From: Actinomycetales bacterium Actino_02
GTDB taxonomy: Bacteria; Actinomycetota; Actinomycetes; Propionibacteriales; Propionibacteriaceae
DNA: 64,000 nt
Direction of reading: 5' to 3'
Assembly: GCA_001603275.1 (NCBI GenBank)
Contig: LUYM01000006.1
Span: 124,001-188,000, forward strand
In this document: positions 1-7,612 of the stretch, piece by piece
Position numbering within the stretch: the stretch's first letter is position 1
Layout of the letters: the number at the start of each line of letters is the position of its first letter
Translations under genes and position numbers: made by a program
Notes under the pieces: model-generated
The model's input: only the letters and a program-made list of their open reading frames with translations
What the model was told of the DNA's origin: nothing
Databases searched by the model: none

Positions 1-258
1 GAAGCCCTGCATGGTCTTGAACCGCGGGAACACGTCCTTGAAGACGCGGGCCTCGATGTGGTGGGTGCCGGGCATGCCGTTGGCGGTGGGCGGGCCCTCG
101 TAGAACGTCCACGGCGCGCCGCCTTCGGTGCGCTCGAGGCTGGCCGCGAAGGTGTCGTTGGCCGCCCAGAAGTCGAGGATCTCGTGCTCCATGGCCGGCA
201 GGTCGAGCATCGCCGGGACGGCGCGATACAGCGGACGCGGTTGGGAGTCGGTGGTCAT
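1..258 (-). CDS. ileS: Isoleucine-tRNA ligase, N-terminal 86 residues (runs off the window)
   Basis: The enzyme charges tRNA-Ile with isoleucine in the cytoplasm. Only the first 86 codons are present; the gene leaves the window at base 1. The visible part reads MTTDSQPRPLYRAVPAM..., then FYEGPPTANGMPGTHHIEAR, which carries the class I synthetase nucleotide-binding HxxH region in the GTHH form typical of actinobacterial IleS. The start is the ATG at 258, just downstream of a T-box whose specifier codon is Ile, and this confirms the assignment. Regulation is expected through uncharged tRNA-Ile. Confidence 0.95.
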   Translation of the reverse strand, partial: MTTDSQPRPLYRAVPAMLDLPAMEHEILDFWAANDTFAASLERTEGGAPWTFYEGPPTANGMPGTHHIEARVFKDVFPRFKTMQGF

Positions 259-261
259 CGG

Positions 262-440
262 GTGCCCTTCGTCGGTGGTGCGGACGAAGGGACGAGGCGA
301 ACCCCGCGGTACCACCCTTCTTGGGTGCGCACGCGCACCCCGCTCTTGCTCGCCGCGGCCGGTTCTAGTGAGAGCTGACGCTCCGTTCTTCCGGCAGCTC
401 CGGGGTGATAGCCCCATCAATGCCGTGCGGACCCCCACAT
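262..440 (-). promoter_or_regulatory. T-box leader of ileS, Ile (ATC) specifier
   Basis: On the minus strand the conserved T-box AAGAAGGGTGGTACCGCG lies at about 304-321, 45 bases before the ileS start. An ATC specifier sits in GGGCTATCACCCC at 407-409. The region between holds the short stem I and linker. Actinobacterial ileS T-boxes with an ultra-short stem I act on translation, by exposing or hiding the Shine-Dalgarno. A run of T after the T-box is absent, which fits the translational type. Uncharged tRNA-Ile would bind the specifier and the T-box and open expression. Confidence 0.9.
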
Positions 441-544
441 TCTAGGGCTGTGGGCAACCCCTGCTGAAACCCGAGCTGGACTCGCCGAGCCCCTACGGGC
501 GTTGGGACCCGGCGGCGTCCTGGCTCGGCCGCGACGTTGTTGGC

Positions 545-895
545 CTATTCGGCTGCGTCCGTCGGGACCGAAGTCGCCCCCGTCGGGTCCTGCCCCGGCG
601 TGGGCCATGCCGCCGGTTCGGCGGCTGTGGTGGGTGTTCCCAGCATGGCCGCTTTGCGATTGAGATAGTCGTCGATCTCAATCTCGCCGCGGGCCAGCCG
701 CTCGTCCAGAAGCTGCAATGCTGGCGGCAACGAGGGCCGGAAGGCCGTCGGAGCCGGGCGGGTCTTTCCCCGCCTGACAAGGAAGATCACCAGCAGAGTG
801 ATCAGCGTGATCAACACCAGGGTGCCGAGGAACCCCGCGATACCGGCCACCATGTGCCAGCCCGAGAAATAGTCCGTGTTGGGGAATCGTCGCAT
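545..895 (-). CDS. SHOCT-domain single-pass membrane protein
   Basis: A 116-aa protein. A hydrophobic segment at about residues 15-40 (MVAGIAGFLGTLVLITLITL...) is followed by VRRGK, a stop-transfer pattern. A SHOCT-type motif follows at about 62-88 (LQLLDERLARGEIEIDDYL). SHOCT is a short C-terminal oligomerisation module found on many small bacterial membrane proteins, and no reaction is known for it. The ATG at 895 has a good site, AGGGAGG, 8 bases upstream. The gene stands alone between the ileS leader and a repeat array. Its cellular role cannot be inferred. Confidence 0.8.
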   Translation of the reverse strand: MRRFPNTDYFSGWHMVAGIAGFLGTLVLITLITLLVIFLVRRGKTRPAPTAFRPSLPPALQLLDERLARGEIEIDDYLNRKAAMLGTPTTAAEPAAWPTPGQDPTGATSVPTDAAE

Positions 896-972
896 GCCGT
901 ACCTCCCTTACTGCTGAGTCACCCCAGCATGCACACCCACGCTGTGCCCCACCTGTGAAGAACGTGAAGAAC

Positions 973-1219
973 GGGGACGGTTCCATTCCCGTCCGCCCTA
1001 GCCAGCGCATCAGGTGGGGACGTCAGGTGGGGACGGTTCCATTTCGGTCCGCCGTCAGGTGGGGACGGTTCCCATTTCGGTCCGCCGGGGAGTTGGCGGA
1101 GACAAGGGTGGACGGTAATGGAACCGTCCCCGGGAGTTGGGGTTGGCAGGGGCGGACGGTAATGGAACCGTCCCCGGGAGTTGGGGTTGGTAAGGGTGGA
1201 CGGTAATGGAACCGTCCCC
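973..1219. repeat. Array of six palindromic GGGGACGGTTCC repeats
   Basis: Six copies of a 22-bp unit lie at 973-994, 1029-1050, 1061-1083, 1110-1131, 1154-1175 and 1198-1219. The intact form has 7-bp arms GGACGGT and ACCGTCC around a 6-base loop. The first three point one way and are degenerate in the right arm. The last three point the other way and are perfect, joined by spacers rich in GGGAGTTGGGGTT. The array fills the whole gap between the SHOCT gene and the next gene. Related copies occur at 6945-7201 and 7501-7600. Confidence 0.9.
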
Positions 1220-1230
1220 GGGAGTTGGGG

Positions 1231-1689
1231 TCAGATGGCGCAGGAGGGGGCGGACGGCTCGGGCGGCGCGACGTCGAAGAGGGTGCTGCGCTGAGGTTCG
1301 GGCAGCTGCGTCCACTGCCAGCGGCGTTCGGCCTGGACGGAGCTGGTCAGCTCGCACGGTGCACTGTTCAGGCTGAGCGCCTCAATGGCGTACTCGGCAG
1401 CGGTCTCGGCGAGAGTGGGATCGTCGCAACTGGCAGCGGCGTTGGCTGCCGTTCGCACGCAGGTGGCCACCGCTCGGTAGCCGGCCTCGGACAGTTCGCG
1501 GGCCGAGAGATGCGCGGCGTAGGCGGCGTCCCGGCAATCGTCGACGCTGCCGGTGCCGTCCGCCCAGGCGCGAGCGGCCGCGATAGCCGCCGACGCACTA
1601 CTGTCGGCGAAGTCGGGGAACTGGGCCAGCAGGTGCTCGGCGCAGTCGGCCGCCCAACGGGTCAGTACCGGGTCACCGGACAGGCTCAT
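1231..1689 (-). CDS. Imm-5-like putative immunity protein
   Basis: A 152-aa all-helical, Ala-rich protein. The block WADGTGSVDDCRDAAYAAHLSARE and the repeating alanine helices resemble the Imm-5-like domain found in proteins labelled putative immunity protein. No toxin gene lies beside it, so an immunity role is only a family label here. The start is the ATG at 1689 ([12 protein letters not shown]), chosen over a longer frame because AGGAGA lies 8 bases upstream. It overlaps the end of the HAD gene by 17 bases, so the two are probably translated from one transcript. Confidence 0.6.
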   Translation of the reverse strand: MSLSGDPVLTRWAADCAEHLLAQFPDFADSSASAAIAAARAWADGTGSVDDCRDAAYAAHLSARELSEAGYRAVATCVRTAANAAASCDDPTLAETAAEYAIEALSLNSAPCELTSSVQAERRWQWTQLPEPQRSTLFDVAPPEPSAPSCAI

Positions 1690-2515
1690 GGCGATTCTCC
1701 TGGGCAATTGCGGTCTCGATGGCCAGCGCCACACCGTCTTGCTCGTTGCTGGCCGTTACCCAGTCTGCCGCGGCCACGGTAATCGGGTCGGCATTGCCGA
1801 CGGCGACCCCGACGCCGGCCCAACTGATCAGCTCCAGATCGTTGCGGGCATCGCCGGCGGCAAGCACGTCCGACGGCTCCACGTCGAGCAGTTCGCACAG
1901 CTGGGCCACCCCGGTGGCCTTGGTCACCCCGGCCGCACCCACCTCAAGGAACGGCGCCCCGGACGTGGTGGCGTGGAAGCCGCCCAGGCCGGAGTCGGCC
2001 AGCAGCGTCCACAACCGCTCGGCACTCAGGCTCGGATGCCGGACGGTCAGCTTCAGAGTCGGCTCGCCGATGACGTCTTCGAGCGGCTCGGTGTCGATGT
2101 GCCACCAGCTCCGATCTCGCTCCATTGGGGTGAGCAGGTCGACGTAACCCGGGGCGGCCGCATGCCGGGCCCCGTGATCGCGGACCGCCGAGACCCGGGC
2201 CTCGGGCAACTCGGCGCTCAGGAAGTCGACGATGGCCGCCATCGCGGGCGGCTCCAGCAACTCCTCGAACAGCACCTGCCGACTCGGCAGCTCGATGGCG
2301 ATCGCGCCATTGCTGCCGACGATGTGGCTGATTCCGGCGGCCTCCACCTCCGCCGGCACCTGGGTGACCTGGCGTCCGGTGGCAGCCAGGACGAAAATCC
2401 CGGCCTCCCGCGCCGCCGCAATAGCAGTGGACGTGCGGGCGCTGACCGTCTTGTCATCGCGCAGCAGAGTGCCGTCCAGGTCTGATGCGATCAGCCGGAT
2501 CCGGTGATTCCTCAA
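1673..2515 (-). CDS. Cof-type HAD-IIB family phosphatase
   Basis: A 280-aa cytosolic hydrolase. Motif I is [11 protein letters not shown] at about residues 8-18, with the nucleophile and acid aspartates. Motif II is ATGRQ at about 45, and motif IV is [12 protein letters not shown] at about 218. This order, with a large cap between motifs II and III, is that of the Cof/YidA group, which dephosphorylates sugar phosphates, FMN or other small metabolites. The exact substrate cannot be read from sequence. Its start overlaps the last bases of recR by 4, so it probably follows recR on one message. Confidence 0.85.
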   Translation of the reverse strand: MRNHRIRLIASDLDGTLLRDDKTVSARTSTAIAAAREAGIFVLAATGRQVTQVPAEVEAAGISHIVGSNGAIAIELPSRQVLFEELLEPPAMAAIVDFLSAELPEARVSAVRDHGARHAAAPGYVDLLTPMERDRSWWHIDTEPLEDVIGEPTLKLTVRHPSLSAERLWTLLADSGLGGFHATTSGAPFLEVGAAGVTKATGVAQLCELLDVEPSDVLAAGDARNDLELISWAGVGVAVGNADPITVAAADWVTASNEQDGVALAIETAIAQENRHEPVR

Positions 2516-3126
2516 GACTGCGCTGCCCCCTCGTTGAGCCGTCGTCGGCCAGAGAAGGCCCGGCCCAAGGTGACTTCGTCGGCATACTCCAGGTCGCCGC
2601 CGACCGGCAGCCCGCTGGCCAGCCGGGAGACGGTGACGCCGGTCCCGCCGAGCAGCCGGGCGATGTAGGTGGCTGTCGCCTCACCTTCCAGGTTCGGGTC
2701 GGTGGCCAGGATGACCTCGGTGATCGTCGAATCCTGCAGCCGGGTGAGCAGTTCGCGAATGTGCAGATCGGCCGGCCCGACGTTGTCGATGGGGCTGATC
2801 GCGCCGCCCAGCACGTGATAGAGCCCGCGGAACTCGTGAGTGCGTTCGATCGCCATCACGTCCTTGGACTCCTCGACCACGCAGATCGCGCTGCGGTCGC
2901 GGCGCGGATCGCGGCAGACCCGGCAGCGCTCCTCTTCGGAGATGTTGAAGCAGACCTCGCAGAAGCGGACCTTCTCGGTCACCTCGCGCAGGGTCGCGGC
3001 CAGCCGCTCCACGTCCGCCTTGTCGGCGGCCAGGATGTAGAAGGCGATTCGCTGCGCGCCTTTGGGACCGATGCCGGGCAACCGCCCCAACTCATCGATC
3101 AGATCCTGAATCGGACCCTCGTACAA
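2512..3126 (-). CDS. recR: Recombination mediator RecR
   Basis: RecR works with RecO, and in some settings RecF, to load RecA on gapped single-stranded DNA. The 204-aa length is normal. The N-terminal helix-hairpin-helix ([20 protein letters not shown]) is at about 11-31, the zinc knuckle [16 protein letters not shown] is at 57-72, and the TOPRIM core follows ([25 protein letters not shown]). It sits downstream of dnaX and the YbaB gene, the usual bacterial dnaX-ybaB-recR order. A 4-base overlap joins it to the HAD gene. Confidence 0.97.
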   Translation of the reverse strand: MYEGPIQDLIDELGRLPGIGPKGAQRIAFYILAADKADVERLAATLREVTEKVRFCEVCFNISEEERCRVCRDPRRDRSAICVVEESKDVMAIERTHEFRGLYHVLGGAISPIDNVGPADLHIRELLTRLQDSTITEVILATDPNLEGEATATYIARLLGGTGVTVSRLASGLPVGGDLEYADEVTLGRAFSGRRRLNEGAAQS

Positions 3127-3156
3127 GCCTGCTCCTTCAGCGCCGGACGAGCCCGG

Positions 3157-3468
3157 TCACAGTCCCAGTTCGGGGATCGGCGGCATCGTGGCCTGGGCCA
3201 GCGCCATCGCCTGATGGTTGGCGTCGCGGACTGCGGCCACCACCAGGTCGGCCAGGGTCTCGGTGTCGGTCGGGTCGCACGCTTCGGGGGAGATCTTCAG
3301 CCCGACCAGCTCGCCGGTGCCGGTGAGGGTGGCTTCGACGAGTCCGCCGCCGGCGCTGCCGGTCACCGTCTGGTTGGCCAGGTCGGCCTGGGCCGCCTCG
3401 AGCTGGCTCTGCATCGCCTGCGCCTGGGCGAGCAGGGCGTTCAGGTCGAGCGAACTGGGATCGAACAT
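3157..3468 (-). CDS. YbaB/EbfC family nucleoid-associated protein
   Basis: A 103-aa DNA-binding protein of the YbaB/EbfC family, which forms dimers and binds DNA as part of the nucleoid. The N-terminus is a long helix (LLAQAQAMQSQLEAAQADLANQ), followed by the typical short strands GLVEATLTGTGELVGLKISPEACD and a C-terminal helix AVRDANHQAMALAQ. It sits between dnaX and recR, its usual place, with 53 and 30 base gaps on either side. There is nothing unusual in its length. Confidence 0.92.
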   Translation of the reverse strand: MFDPSSLDLNALLAQAQAMQSQLEAAQADLANQTVTGSAGGGLVEATLTGTGELVGLKISPEACDPTDTETLADLVVAAVRDANHQAMALAQATMPPIPELGL

Positions 3469-3521
3469 GGTGCTCCTATCGGGTGCTTGTCATGCTAGCC
3501 GCGCCGGACGTCCGGGCCGGC

Positions 3522-5855
3522 TCAGCTTTCGTCGCCGAGCAGTTCGGCGCCGAGATGCTTCATCAGCAGCTCTTCGCCGGAGGCGTCGCCGGTGTCGACC
3601 ACCTCGTCGTCGCGGTCGGGTTCGACCTCTTCTTCCGGCGGCTCGGACGGCGAGGGCGCCGACCTTGTCGGACGGATGTTGGCCCGGGCCTCCTCAATCA
3701 TGGCGGCCCGCTCCGGGCTGGTCGGCGAGGCCGGTGCCGGGGCCGGTGCGGCGGCGGTCGGTTTCGGGGCGTCCGCGGTGGCGTCGAGGATCAGTTCGAT
3801 GTGGAAGGCGGCCCCGATCACTTCGAGGATGGCCTCTCGCAGCACTTCGGAGTTGCCGCCGCGGGCGAAGCTCTCCTTGGCGCCGGTGTTGGCCAGGCCG
3901 AGGGTCAGCACGTCGTTGCGGACGTCGACCACCTGGGCGTTCTGGCTGAGCAGGATCCAGGTGAACCGACGCCGATGCTTGACGTTCTCGAGGATTTCGG
4001 GCCACAACCGGCGCAGGTCGGCACCGGAGAGCCGTCCACCTTGCGCGCGTGCGGGCTCGGGAGCGGGCTCGGGAGCCGCCGGGGTAGCCGGTGCCGGAAC
4101 CGACGTTGCGGACGGCTCAGCGGACGGCTCCGGGATGGCCGCGGGCGAGGCAGTCTCGGGCTGGGCAGCGGTGCGGGTGACCGGCTCTGCTGCGGCGGGA
4201 CCCCGCCTGGCCGGTTCCGGCCGGGCATTTGCGGGCGCGACCGAGGCCGGAGCTTCAGCGCGTTGCGCTGCCTCCTCGGCCACCTGAGCCATCGCGGCCT
4301 GGCGCCGGGAGCCGGTTTCGGGGGCCGGCGCGGAAGCTGTGACAGGCTCAGCCACCGGGCTGCGGTCAGGTTCAGTCGTCGGCGTTTGCGCTTGTCGAAG
4401 GGACTTCTCGCTGGCATCGACAGGCCGAGCCGCCGGATGGGCCGCAGCCGGCAACTCACCGTCGATCCCGACCCGGCGCTCCAGCCGATCCAGTCGGGCG
4501 TGCAGGCCGCGTCCGTCCACGTCGGCTCCGGGCAGCAGCACCCGGGCGCACATCAGTTCCAGATGCAGCCGCGGTGCGGTGGTGCCACGCATCTCGGTCA
4601 GACCGACCGCGATCACTTCGGCGGCCCGGGTCAGTTCGCCGGCGCCGAGCGCGCTGGCTTGGGCGGCCAGCCGTTCGGCCTGGTCGCCGGCCACGTCCAC
4701 CAGGCCATTGCTGAGCGCCTCGGGGACGGCCGCCACGATGATCAGATCGCGCAGCCGACGCAGCAGATCCTCGGCGAACCGCCGCGGATCCTGGCCGACC
4801 TCGATCACCTTGTCGACAGCGGCGAAGACGCCCTGGGCGTCGCCGGCCGCGAAGGCGTCCACGATCTCGTCGAGCAGTGCATCGGGGGTATAGCCGAGCA
4901 GGGCGGTGGCCTGGGCGTAGCTCACGCCGCTCTCGGAGGCGCCGCCGAGCAGCTGATCGAGCACCGACAGCGAATCACGCACCGAGCCGGCGCCAGCGCG
5001 GACCACGAGCGGCAGCACGGCCGGCTCGACCGCGATCCCCTCGGCCTCGCACAGCGTGGCCAGGTAGGCCGACAGCGTCTTCGGCGGCACCAACCGGAAC
5101 GGGTAATGGTGGGTGCGGGAGCGGATCGTGCCCAGCACCTTGTCCGGCTCGGTGGTAGCGAAGATGAAGCGGACGTGTGGCGGCGGCTCTTCGACGACCT
5201 TCAGCAAGGCGTTGAAGCCCTGCGGGGTCACCATGTGTGCCTCGTCGATGATGTAGATCTTGTAGCGGCTGTGGACGGGTGCGAAGAAGGCACGTTCGCG
5301 CAGGTCACGGGCGTCGTCCACCCCGCCGTGGGAGGCCGCGTCGATCTCGATGACGTCGATGCTGCCGGCTCCGCCCCGGGCCAGGTCGCGGCAGGACTGG
5401 CAGACCCCGCAGGGGGTGGTGGTCGGGCCCTGCTCGCAGTTCAGGCAGCGGGCCAGAATGCGCGCCGAGGTGGTCTTGCCGCAGCCGCGCGGGCCGGAGA
5501 ACAGGTAGGCGTGGTTCACCCGGTTGTTGGCCAGGGCTCGCTGCAGCGGCTCAGTGACGTGCTCTTGGCCGATGACTTCGGCAAATGTGTCGGGACGGTA
5601 GCGCCGATACAGCGCCAGCGGAGTGTCCGGACGAGTGGTGTTGTTGGTCGGCAGCCGGCGGGCGTCCACCGCGTCCATCAGGGCCGCGGTCACCTCCGGC
5701 GACTGGGCGTCCGCGTCGTCGGGGAGCTCTTCGAGGGCAGGGGAGGCTGAGCCGAACAGGTCGGGTCCGTCCTGCTCGAACAACTCCAGTGCGTCTTCGG
5801 AGAACTCCTCGTCGCTTTCGTCCACGACGTGCACCTTACGGGTTGCAGCCCACAT
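3522..5855 (-). CDS. dnaX: DNA polymerase III subunits gamma and tau
   Basis: This is the clamp-loader ATPase of the replisome. The AAA+ core starts at about residue 80 (LALYRRYRPDTFAEVIGQEHV). Walker A GPRGCGKT is at 121-128, the zinc module CLNCEQGPTTTPCGVCQSC follows, then IIDEAHMV and sensor 1 FATTEPDK. A long Ala/Pro/Glu linker leads to the tau-like C-terminus. An acidic stretch of about 70 residues precedes the core, which is unusual for DnaX. The start could be the ATG at 5855 or GTG codons 8 or 11, so the exact N-terminus is open. The linker contains copies of a dispersed REP-like sequence (about 4337-4410). The SRP RNA lies immediately upstream. Confidence 0.95.
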   Translation of the reverse strand: MWAATRKVHVVDESDEEFSEDALELFEQDGPDLFGSASPALEELPDDADAQSPEVTAALMDAVDARRLPTNNTTRPDTPLALYRRYRPDTFAEVIGQEHVTEPLQRALANNRVNHAYLFSGPRGCGKTTSARILARCLNCEQGPTTTPCGVCQSCRDLARGGAGSIDVIEIDAASHGGVDDARDLRERAFFAPVHSRYKIYIIDEAHMVTPQGFNALLKVVEEPPPHVRFIFATTEPDKVLGTIRSRTHHYPFRLVPPKTLSAYLATLCEAEGIAVEPAVLPLVVRAGAGSVRDSLSVLDQLLGGASESGVSYAQATALLGYTPDALLDEIVDAFAAGDAQGVFAAVDKVIEVGQDPRRFAEDLLRRLRDLIIVAAVPEALSNGLVDVAGDQAERLAAQASALGAGELTRAAEVIAVGLTEMRGTTAPRLHLELMCARVLLPGADVDGRGLHARLDRLERRVGIDGELPAAAHPAARPVDASEKSLRQAQTPTTEPDRSPVAEPVTASAPAPETGSRRQAAMAQVAEEAAQRAEAPASVAPANARPEPARRGPAAAEPVTRTAAQPETASPAAIPEPSAEPSATSVPAPATPAAPEPAPEPARAQGGRLSGADLRRLWPEILENVKHRRRFTWILLSQNAQVVDVRNDVLTLGLANTGAKESFARGGNSEVLREAILEVIGAAFHIELILDATADAPKPTAAAPAPAPASPTSPERAAMIEEARANIRPTRSAPSPSEPPEEEVEPDRDDEVVDTGDASGEELLMKHLGAELLGDES

Positions 5856-5875
5856 TCGTCGGCCCGGAAATTGAA

Positions 5876-5966
5876 GCGGCCCCCGCGCACCCGATAGAGC
5901 TCACTTACCCTTGCTGTCTTCCGACCCTGGGGGAGTTGGGCGAGGTACCGCCGCGCGGGGAACCGT
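5876..5966 (-). ncRNA. ffs: Small (4.5S-type) signal recognition particle RNA
   Basis: On the minus strand the sequence CCCCAGGGTCGGAAGACAGC followed by AAGGGTAAGTGAGCTC matches the actinobacterial SRP apical domain: asymmetric loop, GGAA tetraloop and AGCA side. The outer arms CCCCGCGC (5953-5960) and GCGCGGGG (about 5880-5888) pair to close the RNA. The RNA scaffolds Ffh for co-translational membrane targeting. Its place directly upstream of dnaX is the common actinobacterial arrangement. The ends are estimated from the pairing, not from a 5' or 3' signal. Confidence 0.85.
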
Positions 5967-6105
5967 CCCCCACTCTACCTGGCCCGGACGTCCCAGGGCG
6001 AGCCGGGCTTTGGCGTCCGCCGGTTCACCAGGAGGTGAATCTCGGCGTGGTAGCTGTGCAGACGGGCGGCTTTGCCTATGCTTTCGCCCAGCCGAAGGAG
6101 GAAAC

Positions 6106-6927
6106 ATGGCGAAGAGGTTGGTGCGGGCGGCTGACCTGCCCGATGACGGGTCGAACAAGGCATTCGAGGAGCAGGTGGCGAACTGGAAGCCGACCCCCGA
6201 GGCCAAGAGCCAGGCGACCACCTTCCGGATCATCGCGATGGTGGCCTGGGTGGTGGCGATCGGGCTGGAGGCGTTCGCGATCTTCTGGATGCTCAAGCAG
6301 GATCCGTTCACCACGACTCTGCTGGTCTGGCTGTGCGTGGTGATCGTGGTGATCGGCGCGCTGTCGGTGACCGGCTCGCTGCTGTGGAAGAAGGCCAACC
6401 GGCTGGATCCGGCGTCGAAGAAGGACACCGTCCGCTTCTTCGTGCAGAACCAGCTGGGGGCGTTCATCGCGGTGCTGGCGTTCCTGCCGCTGATCGTGAT
6501 GGTGCTCACCAACAAGAACATGAACGGACAGCAGAAGGCGATCGCCGGCGGCCTGGCCGCGGTGCTGGCCATCGTGGCCATCGTCGTCGGGGTGGAGCCC
6601 AAGCCGGTGTCCACCGAGGACGTGGTCGCCAACAGCAACCAGGTCGTCCAACTGACCGGCAAGGACCAGGTCTTCTGGACCAAGTCCGGCGAGGTCTACC
6701 ACCTGTGCGAGCAGGCGTCCGCGGTGAACCTGCAGTCCAAGGACAACCAGATCTACACCGGCACCGTCGCCCAGGCGGTGGCGGCCGGCAAGTCGCGGCT
6801 GACCAAGCAGGTCGACCAGGAGCTCAAGCAGTGCGGGATCACCCCGCCGTCGTCCACGGCCTCGGCCGAGCCTTCGGCGTCCGGCTCTGCTCCAGCCTCT
6901 CCTGAGCCAACCTCAACCCCCAGCTAA
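6106..6927 (+). CDS. Membrane protein with four predicted TM helices and a Ser/Pro-rich tail
   Basis: A 273-aa protein with no recognised enzymatic motif. Four hydrophobic segments are visible, at about residues 45-65 (IIAMVAWVVAIGLEAFAIFW), 72-95 (TLLVWLCVVIVVIGALSV), 118-138 (FIAVLAFLPLIVMVL) and 147-165 (GGLAAVLAIVAIVVGV). A soluble domain of about 75 residues follows (VVQLTGKDQVFWTKSGEVYHLCEQ...), then a low-complexity SASAEPSASGSAPASPEPTS tail. The start at 6106 has GAAGGAGG 7 bases upstream. This overrides a longer open frame that would run through the ffs promoter region. Function unknown. Confidence 0.8.
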   Translation: MAKRLVRAADLPDDGSNKAFEEQVANWKPTPEAKSQATTFRIIAMVAWVVAIGLEAFAIFWMLKQDPFTTTLLVWLCVVIVVIGALSVTGSLLWKKANRLDPASKKDTVRFFVQNQLGAFIAVLAFLPLIVMVLTNKNMNGQQKAIAGGLAAVLAIVAIVVGVEPKPVSTEDVVANSNQVVQLTGKDQVFWTKSGEVYHLCEQASAVNLQSKDNQIYTGTVAQAVAAGKSRLTKQVDQELKQCGITPPSSTASAEPSASGSAPASPEPTSTPS

Positions 6928-6944
6928 GGCCGTCCGGGACATAA

Positions 6945-7201
6945 GGGGACGGTTCCTGTTACGTCCCAGGCTGGTTCCCGGGACGAAAGGGGACGGTTCC
7001 TGTTACGTCCCGCGGCGAGGAGTTGGTGAGCAGTTCCGGGCTCGGTGGAGCCCCCAAGGTCCGGCCCTTCGGGGCTGGCACAGAGCCGGCGGCCGGGGGT
7101 CGTCGGCTCTGCTGCTTCCGGCCAGCCGCGATCCAGGGGGACGGTTCCATTACCGTCCGGCCTCGTCCCTCGGGTTCGTGGGGACGGTTCCAATACCGTC
7201 C
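6945..7201. repeat. Four GGGGACGGTTCC palindromic repeats, two sequence variants
   Basis: Copies lie at 6945-6966, 6989-7010, 7137-7158 and 7180-7201. The first two are a second variant, reading GGGGACGGTTCCTGTTACGT, and the second two are the palindrome seen at 973-1219. All four point the same way. They fill the gap between the membrane-protein gene and the small DUF1737 gene and may serve as transcription stops in one direction. No ORF with a ribosome site is seen between them. Confidence 0.88.
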
Positions 7202-7272
7202 ACTCGCGGGCCGCTCCGGCGAGGCGGCCGCTAGCTGGTCTTCGCCCTTCCCCCGGGTGCGAGGATGGCTTC

Positions 7273-7467
7273 GTGGATGCGAACAACTTGCCTCGCTATC
7301 GGGTACTCACCGGGGTGGACGACGCCGAGTTCTGCAAGCGGGTCAGCGCGGCCCTCGACCTTGGCTACGAGCTGTATGGCAGCGCGTCGATCACGTGGAC
7401 CGGGACGTCCGGCTATCTCGCGCAGGCGATCATCTGGACCAAGGACGAACCAACGCCGCAGGGCTGA
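7273..7467 (+). CDS. Small DUF1737 domain protein
   Basis: A 64-aa protein beginning at GTG 7273. The body YRVLTGVDDAEFCKRVSAAL, DLGYELYGS and LAQAIIW matches the DUF1737 family. These are short cytosolic proteins of unknown function with a conserved (Y)xVLxG(x)xxxF...G(Y/W)xxxG pattern. The start is chosen because the homologous part begins six residues later and upstream sequence is repeat-rich non-coding DNA. Repeats flank it on both sides, so it is probably a stand-alone gene. Confidence 0.7.
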   Translation: MDANNLPRYRVLTGVDDAEFCKRVSAALDLGYELYGSASITWTGTSGYLAQAIIWTKDEPTPQG

Positions 7468-7500
7468 GTTGGCGCCGGTTTCGGCCGTCCCGGTGCTGGT

Positions 7501-7600
7501 GGACGGTAATGGAACCGTCCCCACGAGTTGGGCTGGCCAGGGTGGACGGTAATGGAACCGTCCCCTTTTGTCCCGGTGGGACGTAACAGGAACCGTCCCC
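7501..7600. repeat. Three GGGGACGGTTCC palindromic repeats in inverted orientation
   Basis: Copies lie at 7501-7522, 7544-7565 and 7579-7600. The first two are the perfect palindrome and the third is the second variant. All are inverted relative to the copies at 6945-7201, so the DUF1737 gene is bracketed by facing repeats. The segment CCCCTTTTGTCCCGG follows the last two copies. The cluster separates two converging genes. Confidence 0.88.
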
Positions 7601-7612
7601 TTTTGTCCCGGA

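Noticed and set aside
973-1219. Possible CRISPR array
   Set aside because: Units are palindromic and inverted within the array, spacers are short and related to each other, and no cas gene is present.
3483-5750. A 755-codon open frame on the plus strand opposite dnaX
   Set aside because: It is the antisense of a clear dnaX gene and encodes a Gly/Arg-rich low-complexity product, which is a usual by-product of high-GC coding DNA.
5911-6105. N-terminal extension of the four-TM protein
   Set aside because: This region lies across the ffs promoter side and contains a strong ribosome site just before ATG 6106.
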